Assembly: GCA_014529385.2 (NCBI GenBank)
Contig: CM043942.1
Location: forward strand, 37,110,969 to 37,174,968
Source of the DNA: Adiantum capillus-veneris
Lineage: Eukaryota > Streptophyta > Polypodiopsida > Polypodiales > Pteridaceae
Length of the DNA stretch: 64,000 nucleotides
Reading direction: 5' to 3'
Position 1 is the stretch's first letter. Each line of letters starts with the position of its first letter. The notes under the pieces were generated by a model. That model was not told where the DNA came from and did no database searches. It saw nothing but the letters and a program-made list of their open reading frames with translations. Below are positions 55,443 to 64,000 of this stretch, piece after piece. Made by a program: the position numbers and the translations under genes.

Positions 55443-56340
55443 CGTATTTTCTGCACAACTGGCTTTACCCCTTCCTTCAATTTAATGTGATGCCCATTAT
55501 TGTAATACCTGTGATTCTTTCACAATTTTCAATGAAAAGGTCAGGGAATCCTACCAACATTTGCAAAAATTTATGCTTCGCTTCACTTGTCAAATTCCAT
55601 AGACAGCATAATTTTCAACCTACCCTCTCCTAGGCCAGGTGATTAATTTTCCTCTCTGTTGCTTTGACCTTCTGTAGATGGGTCACCTATCGTGCTTGCC
55701 CTTTTTATATCCCTCATGATAATGCCCATCACATCGATGGAACTATCGCTCTCATCGGTGGAAGTGGTCTCCTCCTTAAAAGTGGAAGACTCACTAGTGG
55801 TTTCATCTCATGCGTAGAAGACCAGTGCCCCAGTCCTGCTTTGCCTTCATGGCCATCAACCATGTCCTTCCCAAGATCAATGGATAGCGCTCCCCCTAAG
55901 TTGGCATCACAAAAATATCTACTTCTACCTCAGTGTTGAAGGCTTTACTTTCACGGCACTTACTACACCTGCACATTTCACCTTTGCGTCGTTTGCCATG
56001 TTTGCCTTGCACGGAGAAGGCCGATCAACCTCAAGCTCTAGCCAAAGCATCATAGCTTCACTCATCACACAGATTTGTGCGCCACCATCCATGTAAGTGT
56101 TTCCAACCCTCTTACCCTTTATGTTGACGTCGACCACTGGAAGGATGTCAACCATGTTGCAACCCGAAATTGCTCCGGCTACCTTTTCTTTGGAGCACCT
56201 TGTACTTACCATTTTAGACCATTGCCGCCTTACCTTTGGTGCGAGATGTAGCATCTTGGCCATGTAATCTTTGGTCCTTGCTCTTCCACATCCAATGTGA
56301 GATCATAGGCCTTAGAACTCTCTCCTAGTTGAAAGTCGAT
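55443..56340 (-). pseudogene. Element G protease and acidic linker
   Basis: Frame 55925-56263 has Y-M-D-G-G-A-Q-I-C-V-M (active site D-G-G, as in B and C). The linker around 55660-55830 is Ser/Thr/Glu-rich with S-S-I-D-V-M-G-I-I-M, the same landmark that precedes D's long ORF. Broken by stops. Confidence 0.68.
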
Positions 56341-56478
56341 GATGCCTATTTTTGTCATGGCCTTGATGGTCTTTTGTTAGTCTCTCCCTTCATGCTTCTC
56401 TCATCATCAGCTTGTGCATTTTTCTTCCTCCTAGCTCTCTTTACAGTCATGTTTCAAATGGTTCTAGAAAGGTTGCCT

Positions 56479-57531
56479 TCACCTTACCTTGTCTTTCTCC
56501 TTCAATCTCGGTGGATTCACTACTACAGCCTTTCCTTTCTCCTCTAAGCTTATGATGCTTACAATGCGATCGGGTGGTGGTGCCGGTAGAAGAGGTGGAA
56601 TGGGTGCTTGTGGTGGTGCCTGGGGTGGATGTAGAATTTGTGTTGGTGGGTTTGGTGCTCGGGGTGGAGGTGATCTCTCTCTAGTGGGTGACAGTTGGTT
56701 TGTCCTACCTCGTCTATTATAGGGTTGTCGTGGTTGGGGGCAGTAACACATACCATGACCATCTTCTCCATTGTTGTAGCAGTGATACTCCCTGTTTTGT
56801 TGTCCTGGTCTTCTCGGGTCTTGAACTCTCTCATGATTCCTTCCTTGTTGTATCAAGTGGACCGACAAATTCTGTAGTTGATTAGTAATGTGGGCCAACA
56901 TATCTTGTTGGTCACCTCTTATCCCAAGACCTGGTGGTGGTGGAGATGGAGTGGTGGTTGTTGTGGTTGGAGGTTGATGTGATGTTCTTGCTTCTATTTA
57001 CTTGGTTTCTTTGGATTTCATCCGTACCTTCTTGTCCTTAAGGCAAGAAATCTCCACGGCTAGCTCATACATAGCCAGGAATCTACCCTTCACCTTCTCC
57101 TTGAGCAACGACCACAAGCCATGTGTGAATTGGTCCTTGAGGAAATCGGGTGCAACTTCTCCTCTTGCCAGTGATTCAACCCACCATTCCCACAAATCCA
57201 CAAACTTCGACTCATAGGTTGCATACTCTAAAAGACCATCCTGCTTCAAGTCTCTCAACTTATCCCACAGCTTCTCTGATGTGGTACCTCCCCCAAAACG
57301 CCCCTTAAAAGGAGTTTTTAGGAGCTCCCAATTATCCTTGGTTGCTTGTGGGAGTGCGTTGTACCACGACCTAACTTCTATCCTTCATGAGATGCTTAAA
57401 AATTCTAACCCAAGACTCATCTGTGTGTCTTTGTTTCTTATTACACATGCTACTTCAAAGTCATCTAAGAAATCTGCTTTCAAATCCTCCTCCTTCTTTC
57501 CTTTAAATGTTGGAAATGCTACACTTGCCAT
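56479..57531 (-). pseudogene. Element G gag and zinc knuckle
   Basis: The start ATG is at 57529-57531 (M-A-S-V-A-F-P-T-F-K-G). A stop falls at about 57385. Frame 56998-57258 has Y-E-S-K-F-V-D-L-W-E-W-W and F-T-H-G-L-W. Frame 56479-56901 has a knuckle C-Y-N-N-G-E-D-G-H-G-M-C-Y-C with Asn at the second Cys, then a Pro-rich tail. A (GA)n tract (57541-57587) sits just upstream of the ATG. Confidence 0.65.
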
Positions 57532-57538
57532 GATTACT

Positions 57539-57540
<2 letters not shown>

Positions 57541-57587
<47 letters not shown>
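57541..57587. repeat. (GA)n microsatellite before element G gag
   Basis: 47 bp of alternating GA, ten bases upstream of the gag ATG on the minus strand. Confidence 0.95.
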
Positions 57588-57589
<2 letters not shown>

Positions 57590-57665
57590 AGAAAGATACA
57601 CTGCTTAGCTTACAACCAAAATATTTTTAATGATTTTTTCTTACAAGAAGGCGTGTTTATCCTTT

Positions 57666-58195
57666 CTATACTATAACATAGATTAAAATCTCAAATGGTA
57701 CATTGCCTTGTACCAAAGGTAGGACAAATGGCTGATCTGATGCTAGAACCTCAAAGAAGTGCTCCCCTCCCAGCATGGTGTTGATTATGTGCTGGTAGTG
57801 ACCCTTACAATCTAGTATAACCTTGATTGAACGTACCCATATCGGAATGTGTGATCTGCCTTGAGGTAGGTTGTATTGACTCATGTGAAGCTTAGAGGTA
57901 CTTAGTTGCTGTCAAAACTTGTGGGAGAGAGTGGTGTCCTTTCTTGAAATAGACTTAGTAGATCCCTAGTCTCTCTATTGAGGGCGTGAGCATGTTCTTC
58001 CATTATCTGTGTTGTAGCATCAGGTGCGACTTGGAAACTGACTATGATTATTACCTCGATGACTTGAGCTACCCGATTCTCGAAGTAGAATAGTGTTAAC
58101 TCTCTACTGTACAGAGCTCCCTCCATCTTGTTGTTGCGGGTTGGTCGTAGGTTGAAGACATGGTATCGACCTCCTCCTTCTTCTCCTTGGCACAC
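57666..58195 (-). pseudogene. Element G pre-gag ORF pieces, module a related to element C
   Basis: 57666-57884 (72 aa) has H-I-P-I-W-V-R-S-I and E-V-L-A-S-D-Q-P-F-V-L-P-L-V, aligning with module a of element C. 57902-58195 (97 aa) lies just upstream with V-A-Q-V-I-E-V-I-I-I-V-S-F and a charged helical tail. It occupies the same PBS-to-gag interval as in C. Unknown function. Confidence 0.5.
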
Positions 58196-58420
58196 AGGCT
58201 ATGTATATAACTGATTCTGATGTGCTGGTTGTCTTTCCCACTGAAAATTTATGAACGTTATGCCTGCCATTCGAGCCTCGATAAAGATGCGAAGGTTATC
58301 CAGTTGTGCTTGGAGTTCTTCTACTTATGTCATCCAGTTTGCAAACCATGCTAACCACTCATCCATCCACAAAAGGTTAGGTTTTCAGTCTCGTAAACTG
58401 AAGGGTTTCATGAAAGGATC

Positions 58421-58438
58421 CTCAGTGTGGGGCACCAA
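58421..58438 (-). promoter_or_regulatory. Primer-binding site of element G
   Basis: Minus strand TGGTGCCCCACACTGAGG a few bases from the LTR end, a close variant of the PBS of B and C. Confidence 0.65.
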
Positions 58439-58520
58439 GAAAATGATGTTTGTAAATAACGTGCCAGGTGGGGTGGCCTCTATACCACACATAGCCTGAA
58501 ATCCCAAAGAATCACCTCAA

Positions 58521-58546
58521 GGGGGGGGGGGGGGGGGGGGGGGGGG
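58521..58546. repeat. Homopolymer of 26 G
   Basis: Same LTR position as the G36 run at 50215-50250. Confidence 0.95.
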
Positions 58547-58695
58547 TTATCCTATAACTATAAGGGCACCACCTAGCATAAGTGCGGCTAGGATGCATAT
58601 CATAGCCTCAGACTTGTCACTCTAGCACAACACACCCAAACCACATTCTTTTGAATCCTGACTATGAGAGAGAGCGTGTGTGTGGTGAGGGGGGG

Positions 58696-58759
<64 letters not shown>

Positions 58760-58930
58760 CTACCCGTTTCTTATTATTCCCTACTATGAGAAATCCCAAA
58801 TGGATACACAGCTAGGCCCAATAGCTTCTAACGGGAGCAAAGCGAACCCCGAACCCCAACGGCCTCTAAAACACCGGGGACCGAATGGCACGCCTCGAGA
58901 CTGTCATGGTAAAGCAAACAGGGGGCACCA

Positions 58931-58949
58931 CCTAGCTTCAACGGCTAGG
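58931..58949 (-). repeat. Leader hairpin of element D LTR
   Basis: CCTAGC, spacer TTCAACG, GCTAGG, flanked by GGGGGCACCA, so the minus strand again reads hairpin then TGGTGCCCCC. Confidence 0.65.
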
Positions 58950-59038
58950 ACGCAAACAACACACCACCATAACAAAGTTTTCATCCAAGAGAGATGGATG
59001 CTTGGGAGCAATGATGAAGAGGAAAGGGAATGAGATCA

Positions 59039-59042
<4 letters not shown>

Positions 59043-59073
<31 letters not shown>
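59043..59073. repeat. (GA)n microsatellite
   Basis: About 30 bp, near the hairpin of the D-type LTR, as in C and G. Confidence 0.9.
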
Positions 59074-59077
<4 letters not shown>

Positions 59078-60398
59078 GGGAGGGGGTATAGCGGCTTAGT
59101 ACTTAGGCACCACAAAAGGATGGCGAATCCGCACACCCTTCACACATACACAAGCTTACTCCAAACACAAGACTAGGTGGCGATTCTGCACACCTCACAT
59201 GGGCAAAACATTGCAAGAAAACATACTCACAAAACCTCAAGCTTTATTTAGAGAATAAGGCGATGAAATGGGGAGCATAGGGTAGGGGAATGAGAAGGGA
59301 GAGAGTGGTAGAGCACATGGCGAATAGGTGGGAGTTGATGGCGAAGACTCGCACGAGGGTTATGGCCATCATCCTTCATTTAGTTGCCCTTCATCTTCCA
59401 TAGCCAAGGGTGTAGAGGTCATGCTTAAGACGAGCATGGTGATTGCGGTGATGGTGATGGTGTGGGTGTGTGTGTGTGTGCGCTAGGCACACACAATGCA
59501 TAGTGTACTCTTTGGTGATGTTGTGTGTATTTAGTGTGATGGTGACACCTATTTATATAGAGAAGGAGGGGGGGGGGGATAAATTCTAGAATTTAGAAAT
59601 GAAGAAATCATTATCTACATAGGCCATGTGACTGTGGGCCCCACTTGTCTGGCTGTGTGTATATGTGCCAGAACAGCAGTCTCATGAGAGAGAGACTAAG
59701 AGAGAGAGATGGGTTGATGAAAAAAAGTGAGAGGTGACATGGAGAATAAAGTAATTACAAGAGGGGAGAGAGAGGAGTGTGTTCAGAGGTGAATCTGTGT
59801 GCAGATGTGTGTGAACACAAGAAAAATCAGGTAGCCACCGGGTGGGGATGGGTCTATGGGCACCTTTTTTAGTGAAACTGAGTGTGAGTGAGTGTGGGGG
59901 AGGTTATTTAGCTACAAGACAAGAGACATGGCGCCCTTTAGAGAGAGGGGGGGGTATTTGGGTCATGGGATATGATAGGAGAGAGAAAGGGGGGGTGGGG
60001 TATACTATTTTGGAAGATAGGGTAAGTTGCATGTGAGTTAGGGTGCATTATTGGTGAGTTATAATGCATTATTGGTGAGAGGTGGGGTAGCTTGAGGGGA
60101 GAGAGAAAGGAGAAAGGACAAGGGGAAGAGAGAGGGGGTTGACCTTTTGAGTGGAGGAGAGGAAAAGGGACACACGGCGGAGCAGCAGTGAAGAAAAAAA
60201 GGAGGCAAGGTGGGGATGGGCTACCCCGCAGGCATGAGGTGGCCTATTTTACCTTTCTTATATATTTACATAATCATACTTTATTTTTTCTTACTTTTTC
60301 CAATGACTTTTATCACTCCCTCCCTAAGAGGGGGTTTTCATGGGGTGGGGACGAGAGAAGAGGGGTATGGGAGCTTGGCTTGTGAAAAGCCCCCATCA

Positions 60399-60414
60399 TT
60401 AGCCCTCCCCTTTT
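60399..60414 (-). promoter_or_regulatory. Polypurine tract of element D
   Basis: Minus strand AAAAGGGGAGGGCTAA directly before the LTR. It is 12 bases from the end of the D polyprotein. Confidence 0.75.
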
Positions 60415-60426
60415 GGCTAGAGGCAT

Positions 60427-63400
60427 TCATGTCTCTAGATCATCTGTTTGATCATTATCGTCGGAGGTGGCGGCTGATGGTGTGTCCTCATCTGGAATGT
60501 CAATTGGTGGAGCCTGGTCAAATCGAAGAAAATAAGGTTTAAGTCGCCAACCATTTAACCTGGTTTTATGAAGTTTTCCATCAGCCTCCATAAGCTGGTA
60601 GCTTCCATTGGCATACTTTTTCCTGATGATGAAAGGGCCTTCCCATCGGAGAAGGAGTTTCTTATCCTTGCGCGTGTCGAAGCGATTGTCGTAGCGGAGC
60701 ACCAACATTCCTTTCTTCAATTCTTTTTTCCGGAGATGCTCGTTAAAGCTAAGCCGTCTATGCTCTGCTTGTGCTGCATAATAATTTATTGCTTCTTCTC
60801 TGTCCAGCTGCAGTCTTTCCAAGTTGATGATGTGATCTCTCAAATCCATGTTGGGCTGTTGAAGCTGGCTTGCCATTACTCTGAGACTTTGTAGTTGCAC
60901 TTCAATGGGCAAGATTGCTTCCTTACCAAATACTAGATGATACGGTGTGAATCCCAAGGATGTACGAAATGAAGTTCTGTAGGCCCATAAAGCTGGTAGT
61001 AGATACTTATTCCAGTCTCCAGGATGATTGTTTACCTGCTTGGTAATAATTTTAGAAACCATTCCATTTACCTTTTCAACTAAGCCATTACATTGAGGGT
61101 AATATGGTGAAGAGTGCCTCCTTGTAATGCCCAGTTTCTGCATTAATTCTCCTACCAAGTCTGCTCTGAAACCTTGCCCTCTATCAGAGATGATCTCTAA
61201 AGGTGTGCCAAACCTACAGCATATGTGCTTGTAGATAAATTTAGCTACCTCTACCGCTGTGATTCTAGTGGTGGCTGTAGCCTCTGCCCATCTAGTCATG
61301 TAGTCGACCCCCATGATAATGTAGAATTTTCCTGAGTTGGCCCTAGGTAATGGCCCAATGGCATCGATACCCCATTTTTCAAATGGGCCATATGAGAGAA
61401 TAGGTGTCTGTGGTTCAGGCATAAGTGACCTAGTGCCGGCCTTTTGACACAACTTACATGTTTTGCACCAGTGGTGTACATCACGGTTGAGGCTAGGCCA
61501 TATGAAGCCTGCCTGCAAGATTTTCCTACTTGTTATGTCTAGGGCAAAGTGACCACCACAAACCCCGTCGTGACAGCTAGCAATTACTCCCGTGATTTCC
61601 TGAGAGAGAGGGACCTTCCTGAGTATTTGGTCCTTACCCTTACAGTACAAATCATCATTGATGAGTCGATACCTTGTGGCCTTCCGCGTCAGCCATTGCT
61701 TTTGTCCCTTTGTTAAATCTGATGGGCATTCTCCTGTTTCCAAAAAATGCATGATGTCAGGCAAGGCATCACTTCCTTGAAATAGAGGGAGCTTTAGTTT
61801 TATTGCTCCAATCACCACTTCCTGTAGTCTTTCACTTGCTAGGGCATCTGCTTCTTGGTTTTGAGCCCTTGGAATATGGTGTATTTGAACTTCTTCAAAC
61901 TTACCCAACAAGGTTTTTACACCACTTAAGTGAGTCCTTAAACTAGGATTCTTGCATGTCCATGCTCCATTTACTTGCCTTACCAGAAGTAGAGCATCCC
62001 CAAATACATTAAGGCGTTGTACACCTTGTGAGACGCACCATTGTAGACCCTTGGTTAGTGCTGCATACTCAGCTTCATTGTTAGAATGTGAATCTAACAA
62101 TTGGCCCAACGAAAATACCTTTGTCCCTTTGTCATCAAAGACCACTATGCCTGCAGCTGCTTTGTCGGATGCTCGCTTGTAGGCTCCATCAAAGTAGAGA
62201 GAGTATGCTCCTTCTACCATCGGTGGTACTGGAGGTAATCGAACTTCTCCTTCCTTAGATTGCTTCTCCTTCCCTTCAAATACTTGGTAGGTCATGAGTC
62301 CCCCCAAACTTGCCCTTGTCGTGCTTTCTACTTGTACCGTGTAGTCAAACTCTTGTAGACGAACTAGCCATTTAGTAATTCTAGCAGACACATCCATGTG
62401 TTGTACAACATAGGGAAATATTTCATCCGTGGTTAGAATCACAAATTGCTTAGGCAGCAAATATGACCTAAACTTTGTAGTTGCAAATCTAAGAGCTAGG
62501 ACTAAGTGTTCCACATGGGTGAAACCTTTCTCTCCTGCTGTCATCATTCGACTAGAGAAGTAGATTGGCCTCATGAAAGATGTCATCGTATCCTTTTGGA
62601 GTAGCACAACCCCCAATGAGTCATCACCAACACTTGAGGTGACATAGAATTTTTCATCCCACTTAGGTGGTGAGATAGTTGGCAGAGTGGCTAAGACCTC
62701 CTTTACCTTGTTGTAGTGATGTTCACTTTCCTCATCCCAAGTGAAAGTTGATCTTTGAGTGAGTTGTTGCAGTGGTAGAACAAGTTGTGATAGTAGATGT
62801 ATGAATCTACTTAAGTACCTCACCTTCTGTAGAAAAGAGACCAGTTGACGTGCGGTCGTTGGTGAAGGTAGGGCTATGAGTGCGGACACCTTACTTAGGT
62901 CGGCGTTGATACCTCTTGCTGAAATTTCATGGCCTAGTAGAATGACTTTACTCTCCCCAATGTGACATTTATCCACATTTAATTGCCCACCTAGGCTCTG
63001 CAACCTGGCCAAACCTTCAGTTACCTTTTCTAAATGTGAAATACGGGAGCTATATATACAAAAATCATCAATGAACACTCTTATGGATGTTCCAAAGAAC
63101 GGTTGAAAAACATATGTGACATATCTTTGGAATGTGGTAGGTGCATTTGTGAGACCAAATGGAATAACCCTGTATGCAAAACAACCCCATCGCGTGATAA
63201 AAGTGGTTTTTAGCTGATCTTCCAAGGCTATGCGTATTTGAAAGTATCCTGAATAAACATCACAGACGGTATAGCATTCAAAACCCGCTACTTCATTCAG
63301 AATTTCATCCAAGAAAGGGAGAGGAAAGTGGTCTCTCTTTGTAGCTGCATTTAGTGGTTTGTAGTCAACACAGACCCTCCACTTACCATTCTTTTTAGGC

Positions 63401-63873
63401 GTCACCACTACGGGTGACACCCATTCTGAGTTTTCTACAGGATAGATGAATCCCGCCTCCAGCATTTTCCTTACCTCGGCCAAGAGTGCCTTTTCTTGTA
63501 TGACCCCCAGTCTTCGTAGCCTTTGCACAACTGGTTTTACCCCTTCCTTCAGCTTAATATGATGTTCCACCACTGTAATGCCTGTGATTCTTTCATAGTT
63601 GTCAATGAAGAGGTTAGGAAATCCCATCAACATTTGCAAAAAACTATCTTTCTCCTCAAGTGTTAATTCCGTAGACAACATACCCTTCAACCTACTTCCT
63701 CCTAGGCCAGGTGATTTACTCTCCTCAAGTGTTAATTCCGTAGACAACATACCCTTCAACCTACTTCCTCCTAGGCCAGGTGATTTACTCTCCTCTTCAT
63801 TGGGTTGCCCTTTTGGTGATGGATCACCAGTTGTGCTTACCCTTTGGAGATCCTTCATAATGATACCCATCAC
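60427..63873 (-). CDS. Element D pol polyprotein: RT, native RNase H, second RNase H, integrase
   Basis: 1148 codons without a stop. RT spans about 100-400, with Asp205 and F-I-D-D at 267-270. Native RNase H is about 405-500, where the first Asp is lost (Y-V-T-S-S). The second, archaeal-type RNase H is about 555-685, with Asp562, Glu600, Asp626 and Asp676. The integrase zinc ligands are His768, His775, Cys806 and Cys809. The DDE core has Asp837, Asp897 and Glu933 (D-35-E). The C-terminal tail has G-P-F-I-I and no chromodomain. Residues 27-72 carry a 23-residue perfect duplication. The annotated first codon is GTG inside a longer frame, and the true polyprotein starts upstream. RT shows F-I-T-R-W where relatives have F-I-T-P-W. 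Confidence 0.88.
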   Translation of the reverse strand: MMGIIMKDLQRVSTTGDPSPKGQPNEEESKSPGLGGSRLKGMLSTELTLEESKSPGLGGSRLKGMLSTELTLEEKDSFLQMLMGFPNLFIDNYERITGITVVEHHIKLKEGVKPVVQRLRRLGVIQEKALLAEVRKMLEAGFIYPVENSEWVSPVVVTPKKNGKWRVCVDYKPLNAATKRDHFPLPFLDEILNEVAGFECYTVCDVYSGYFQIRIALEDQLKTTFITRWGCFAYRVIPFGLTNAPTTFQRYVTYVFQPFFGTSIRVFIDDFCIYSSRISHLEKVTEGLARLQSLGGQLNVDKCHIGESKVILLGHEISARGINADLSKVSALIALPSPTTARQLVSFLQKVRYLSRFIHLLSQLVLPLQQLTQRSTFTWDEESEHHYNKVKEVLATLPTISPPKWDEKFYVTSSVGDDSLGVVLLQKDTMTSFMRPIYFSSRMMTAGEKGFTHVEHLVLALRFATTKFRSYLLPKQFVILTTDEIFPYVVQHMDVSARITKWLVRLQEFDYTVQVESTTRASLGGLMTYQVFEGKEKQSKEGEVRLPPVPPMVEGAYSLYFDGAYKRASDKAAAGIVVFDDKGTKVFSLGQLLDSHSNNEAEYAALTKGLQWCVSQGVQRLNVFGDALLLVRQVNGAWTCKNPSLRTHLSGVKTLLGKFEEVQIHHIPRAQNQEADALASERLQEVVIGAIKLKLPLFQGSDALPDIMHFLETGECPSDLTKGQKQWLTRKATRYRLINDDLYCKGKDQILRKVPLSQEITGVIASCHDGVCGGHFALDITSRKILQAGFIWPSLNRDVHHWCKTCKLCQKAGTRSLMPEPQTPILSYGPFEKWGIDAIGPLPRANSGKFYIIMGVDYMTRWAEATATTRITAVEVAKFIYKHICCRFGTPLEIISDRGQGFRADLVGELMQKLGITRRHSSPYYPQCNGLVEKVNGMVSKIITKQVNNHPGDWNKYLLPALWAYRTSFRTSLGFTPYHLVFGKEAILPIEVQLQSLRVMASQLQQPNMDLRDHIINLERLQLDREEAINYYAAQAEHRRLSFNEHLRKKELKKGMLVLRYDNRFDTRKDKKLLLRWEGPFIIRKKYANGSYQLMEADGKLHKTRLNGWRLKPYFLRFDQAPPIDIPDEDTPSAATSDDNDQTDDLET
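63652..63789 (-). repeat. Perfect 69-bp tandem duplication in element D
   Basis: CTCCTCAAGTGTTAATTCCG begins at 63652 and again at 63721, with 63652-63720 and 63721-63789 identical. It is in frame and duplicates 23 residues ending L-S-T-E-L-T-L-E-E ahead of RT. Confidence 0.95.
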
Positions 63874-64000
63874 ATCAATGGAACTGTCACTTTCTCGGTG
63901 GATGTGGTCTCCTCCTCGGAACTGGAAGATTCGCTAGTGGTTTCATCTGCCGATGTTTCCAGATTCATTTGCTTCTGCTTGCCAATCCTCATGTCGTAGT
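63874..64000 (-). pseudogene. Element D protease-RT linker, apparent 1-base frameshift
   Basis: Ser/Thr/Glu-rich (E-E-T-T-S-T-E). Compared with the same linker of G, one base is missing near 63895. The upstream frame therefore runs into a stop right after ...V-P-L-M while the pol frame continues S-S-I-D-V-M-G. A single sequencing error would also explain it. Confidence 0.5.

Larger units (their letters stand above)
50136..58443 (-). mobile_element. Element G: decayed Tat-like gypsy element
   Basis: Minus strand, with left (3') LTR 50136-52358 and body 52359-58443. Its 5' LTR is the left part of the chimeric LTR 58444-60398. The body is clearly related to element D (long identical runs around W-G-I-D-A-I-G-P-L-P-R-A-N) but full of stops, with RT F-I-D-N and integrase S-N-R-G changes at catalytic Asp positions. 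Confidence 0.75.
58444..60398 (-). repeat. Chimeric LTR shared by elements G (5') and D (3')
   Basis: 58444-58830 matches the G LTR (TGATGTTTGTAAATAACG, G26 run, CCTAGC hairpin, (GA)n). From 58831 the sequence is different and has its own hairpin (58931-58949), (GA)n (59043-59073) and minus-strand TATA (59551-59559), and it ends CATCA before D's polypurine tract. This reads as the end of a G LTR fused to most of a D LTR. Confidence 0.6.
60399..64000 (-). mobile_element. Element D: Tat-like gypsy element, 3' part in window
   Basis: Minus strand. It includes the polypurine tract, one uninterrupted RT-RNase H-RNase H-integrase frame and the end of the protease-RT linker. Protease, gag, PBS and 5' LTR lie beyond the right edge. 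It is the best-preserved coding copy in the window. Confidence 0.85.

Noticed and set aside
59842-60542. Plus-strand ORFs of 64-110 codons at the right end of the chimeric LTR
   Set aside because: Gly/Trp-rich translations of GGGG-rich LTR sequence; the 60210-60542 frame is antisense to the D polyprotein tail.
60427-63873. F-I-D-D instead of Y-x-D-D as an unusual RT
   Set aside because: F-I-D-D is common in Ty3/gypsy reverse transcriptases.

Overview
The window is wall-to-wall transposable-element sequence from a large, repeat-rich land-plant nuclear genome. Evidence is the mix of Ty3/gypsy, Ty1/copia and hAT-type sequence, nested insertions, and Tat-like gypsy elements with a second RNase H domain, a hallmark of a plant retrotransposon lineage. 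I recognise no host gene, rRNA or tRNA. The species cannot be fixed from this window; the element types and abundant (AG)n and poly-G tracts would fit a fern, lycophyte or gymnosperm, but that is a guess. Element letters (A-H, J, K) are my own labels.

Layout. 1-16535 (+): old Ty3/gypsy element A (pre-gag ORF, gag, protease, RT, RNase H, integrase pieces), split at 1039/9587 by a complete Tat-like gypsy element B (1040-9586; LTRs of 1.66 kb; target duplication ACGG). 15051-16205 is a non-coding block that replaces the catalytic core of A's integrase. 16545-17190 (-): hAT transposase N-terminal fragment. 17191-23945 (+): apparent 5' part of another A-like element (K): a non-coding leader with an array of palindromes spaced about 290 bp apart, then a long decayed pre-gag ORF related to the left edge of the window. 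23950-24735: small gag (-) and copia RT (+) fragments. 24736-29330: no genes, old repeats. 29330-31783 (-): gypsy element E, entered by copia element F (31784-49256; target duplication ATTTG), which is itself entered by Tat-like gypsy element C (36164-48420, minus strand; target duplication CTAT). 49275-50135 (-): gypsy remnant H. 50136-64000 (-): two related Tat-like elements, G (decayed) and D (one uninterrupted 1148-aa polyprotein), joined head to tail through one chimeric LTR; D runs off the right edge.

How the parts work: in each element the LTR drives a transcript primed at a PBS next to the 5' LTR. Gag packages it, protease matures the polyprotein, RT/RNase H copies it, and integrase inserts it. 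Almost every copy here is broken. B, C, D and G belong to one superfamily. They share an archaeal-type second RNase H, a native RNase H without its first catalytic Asp, a DGGA protease motif (B, C, G), a PBS starting TGGTGCCCC (B, C, G) and a GGGAGGG-type polypurine tract (C, D, G). The most novel material is the set of undescribed pre-gag ORFs (two unrelated domain families, each in two elements), the palindrome array, and a covarying leader hairpin beside a PBS-like sequence in three LTR types. Boundaries of broken domains are approximate, to a few tens of bases.
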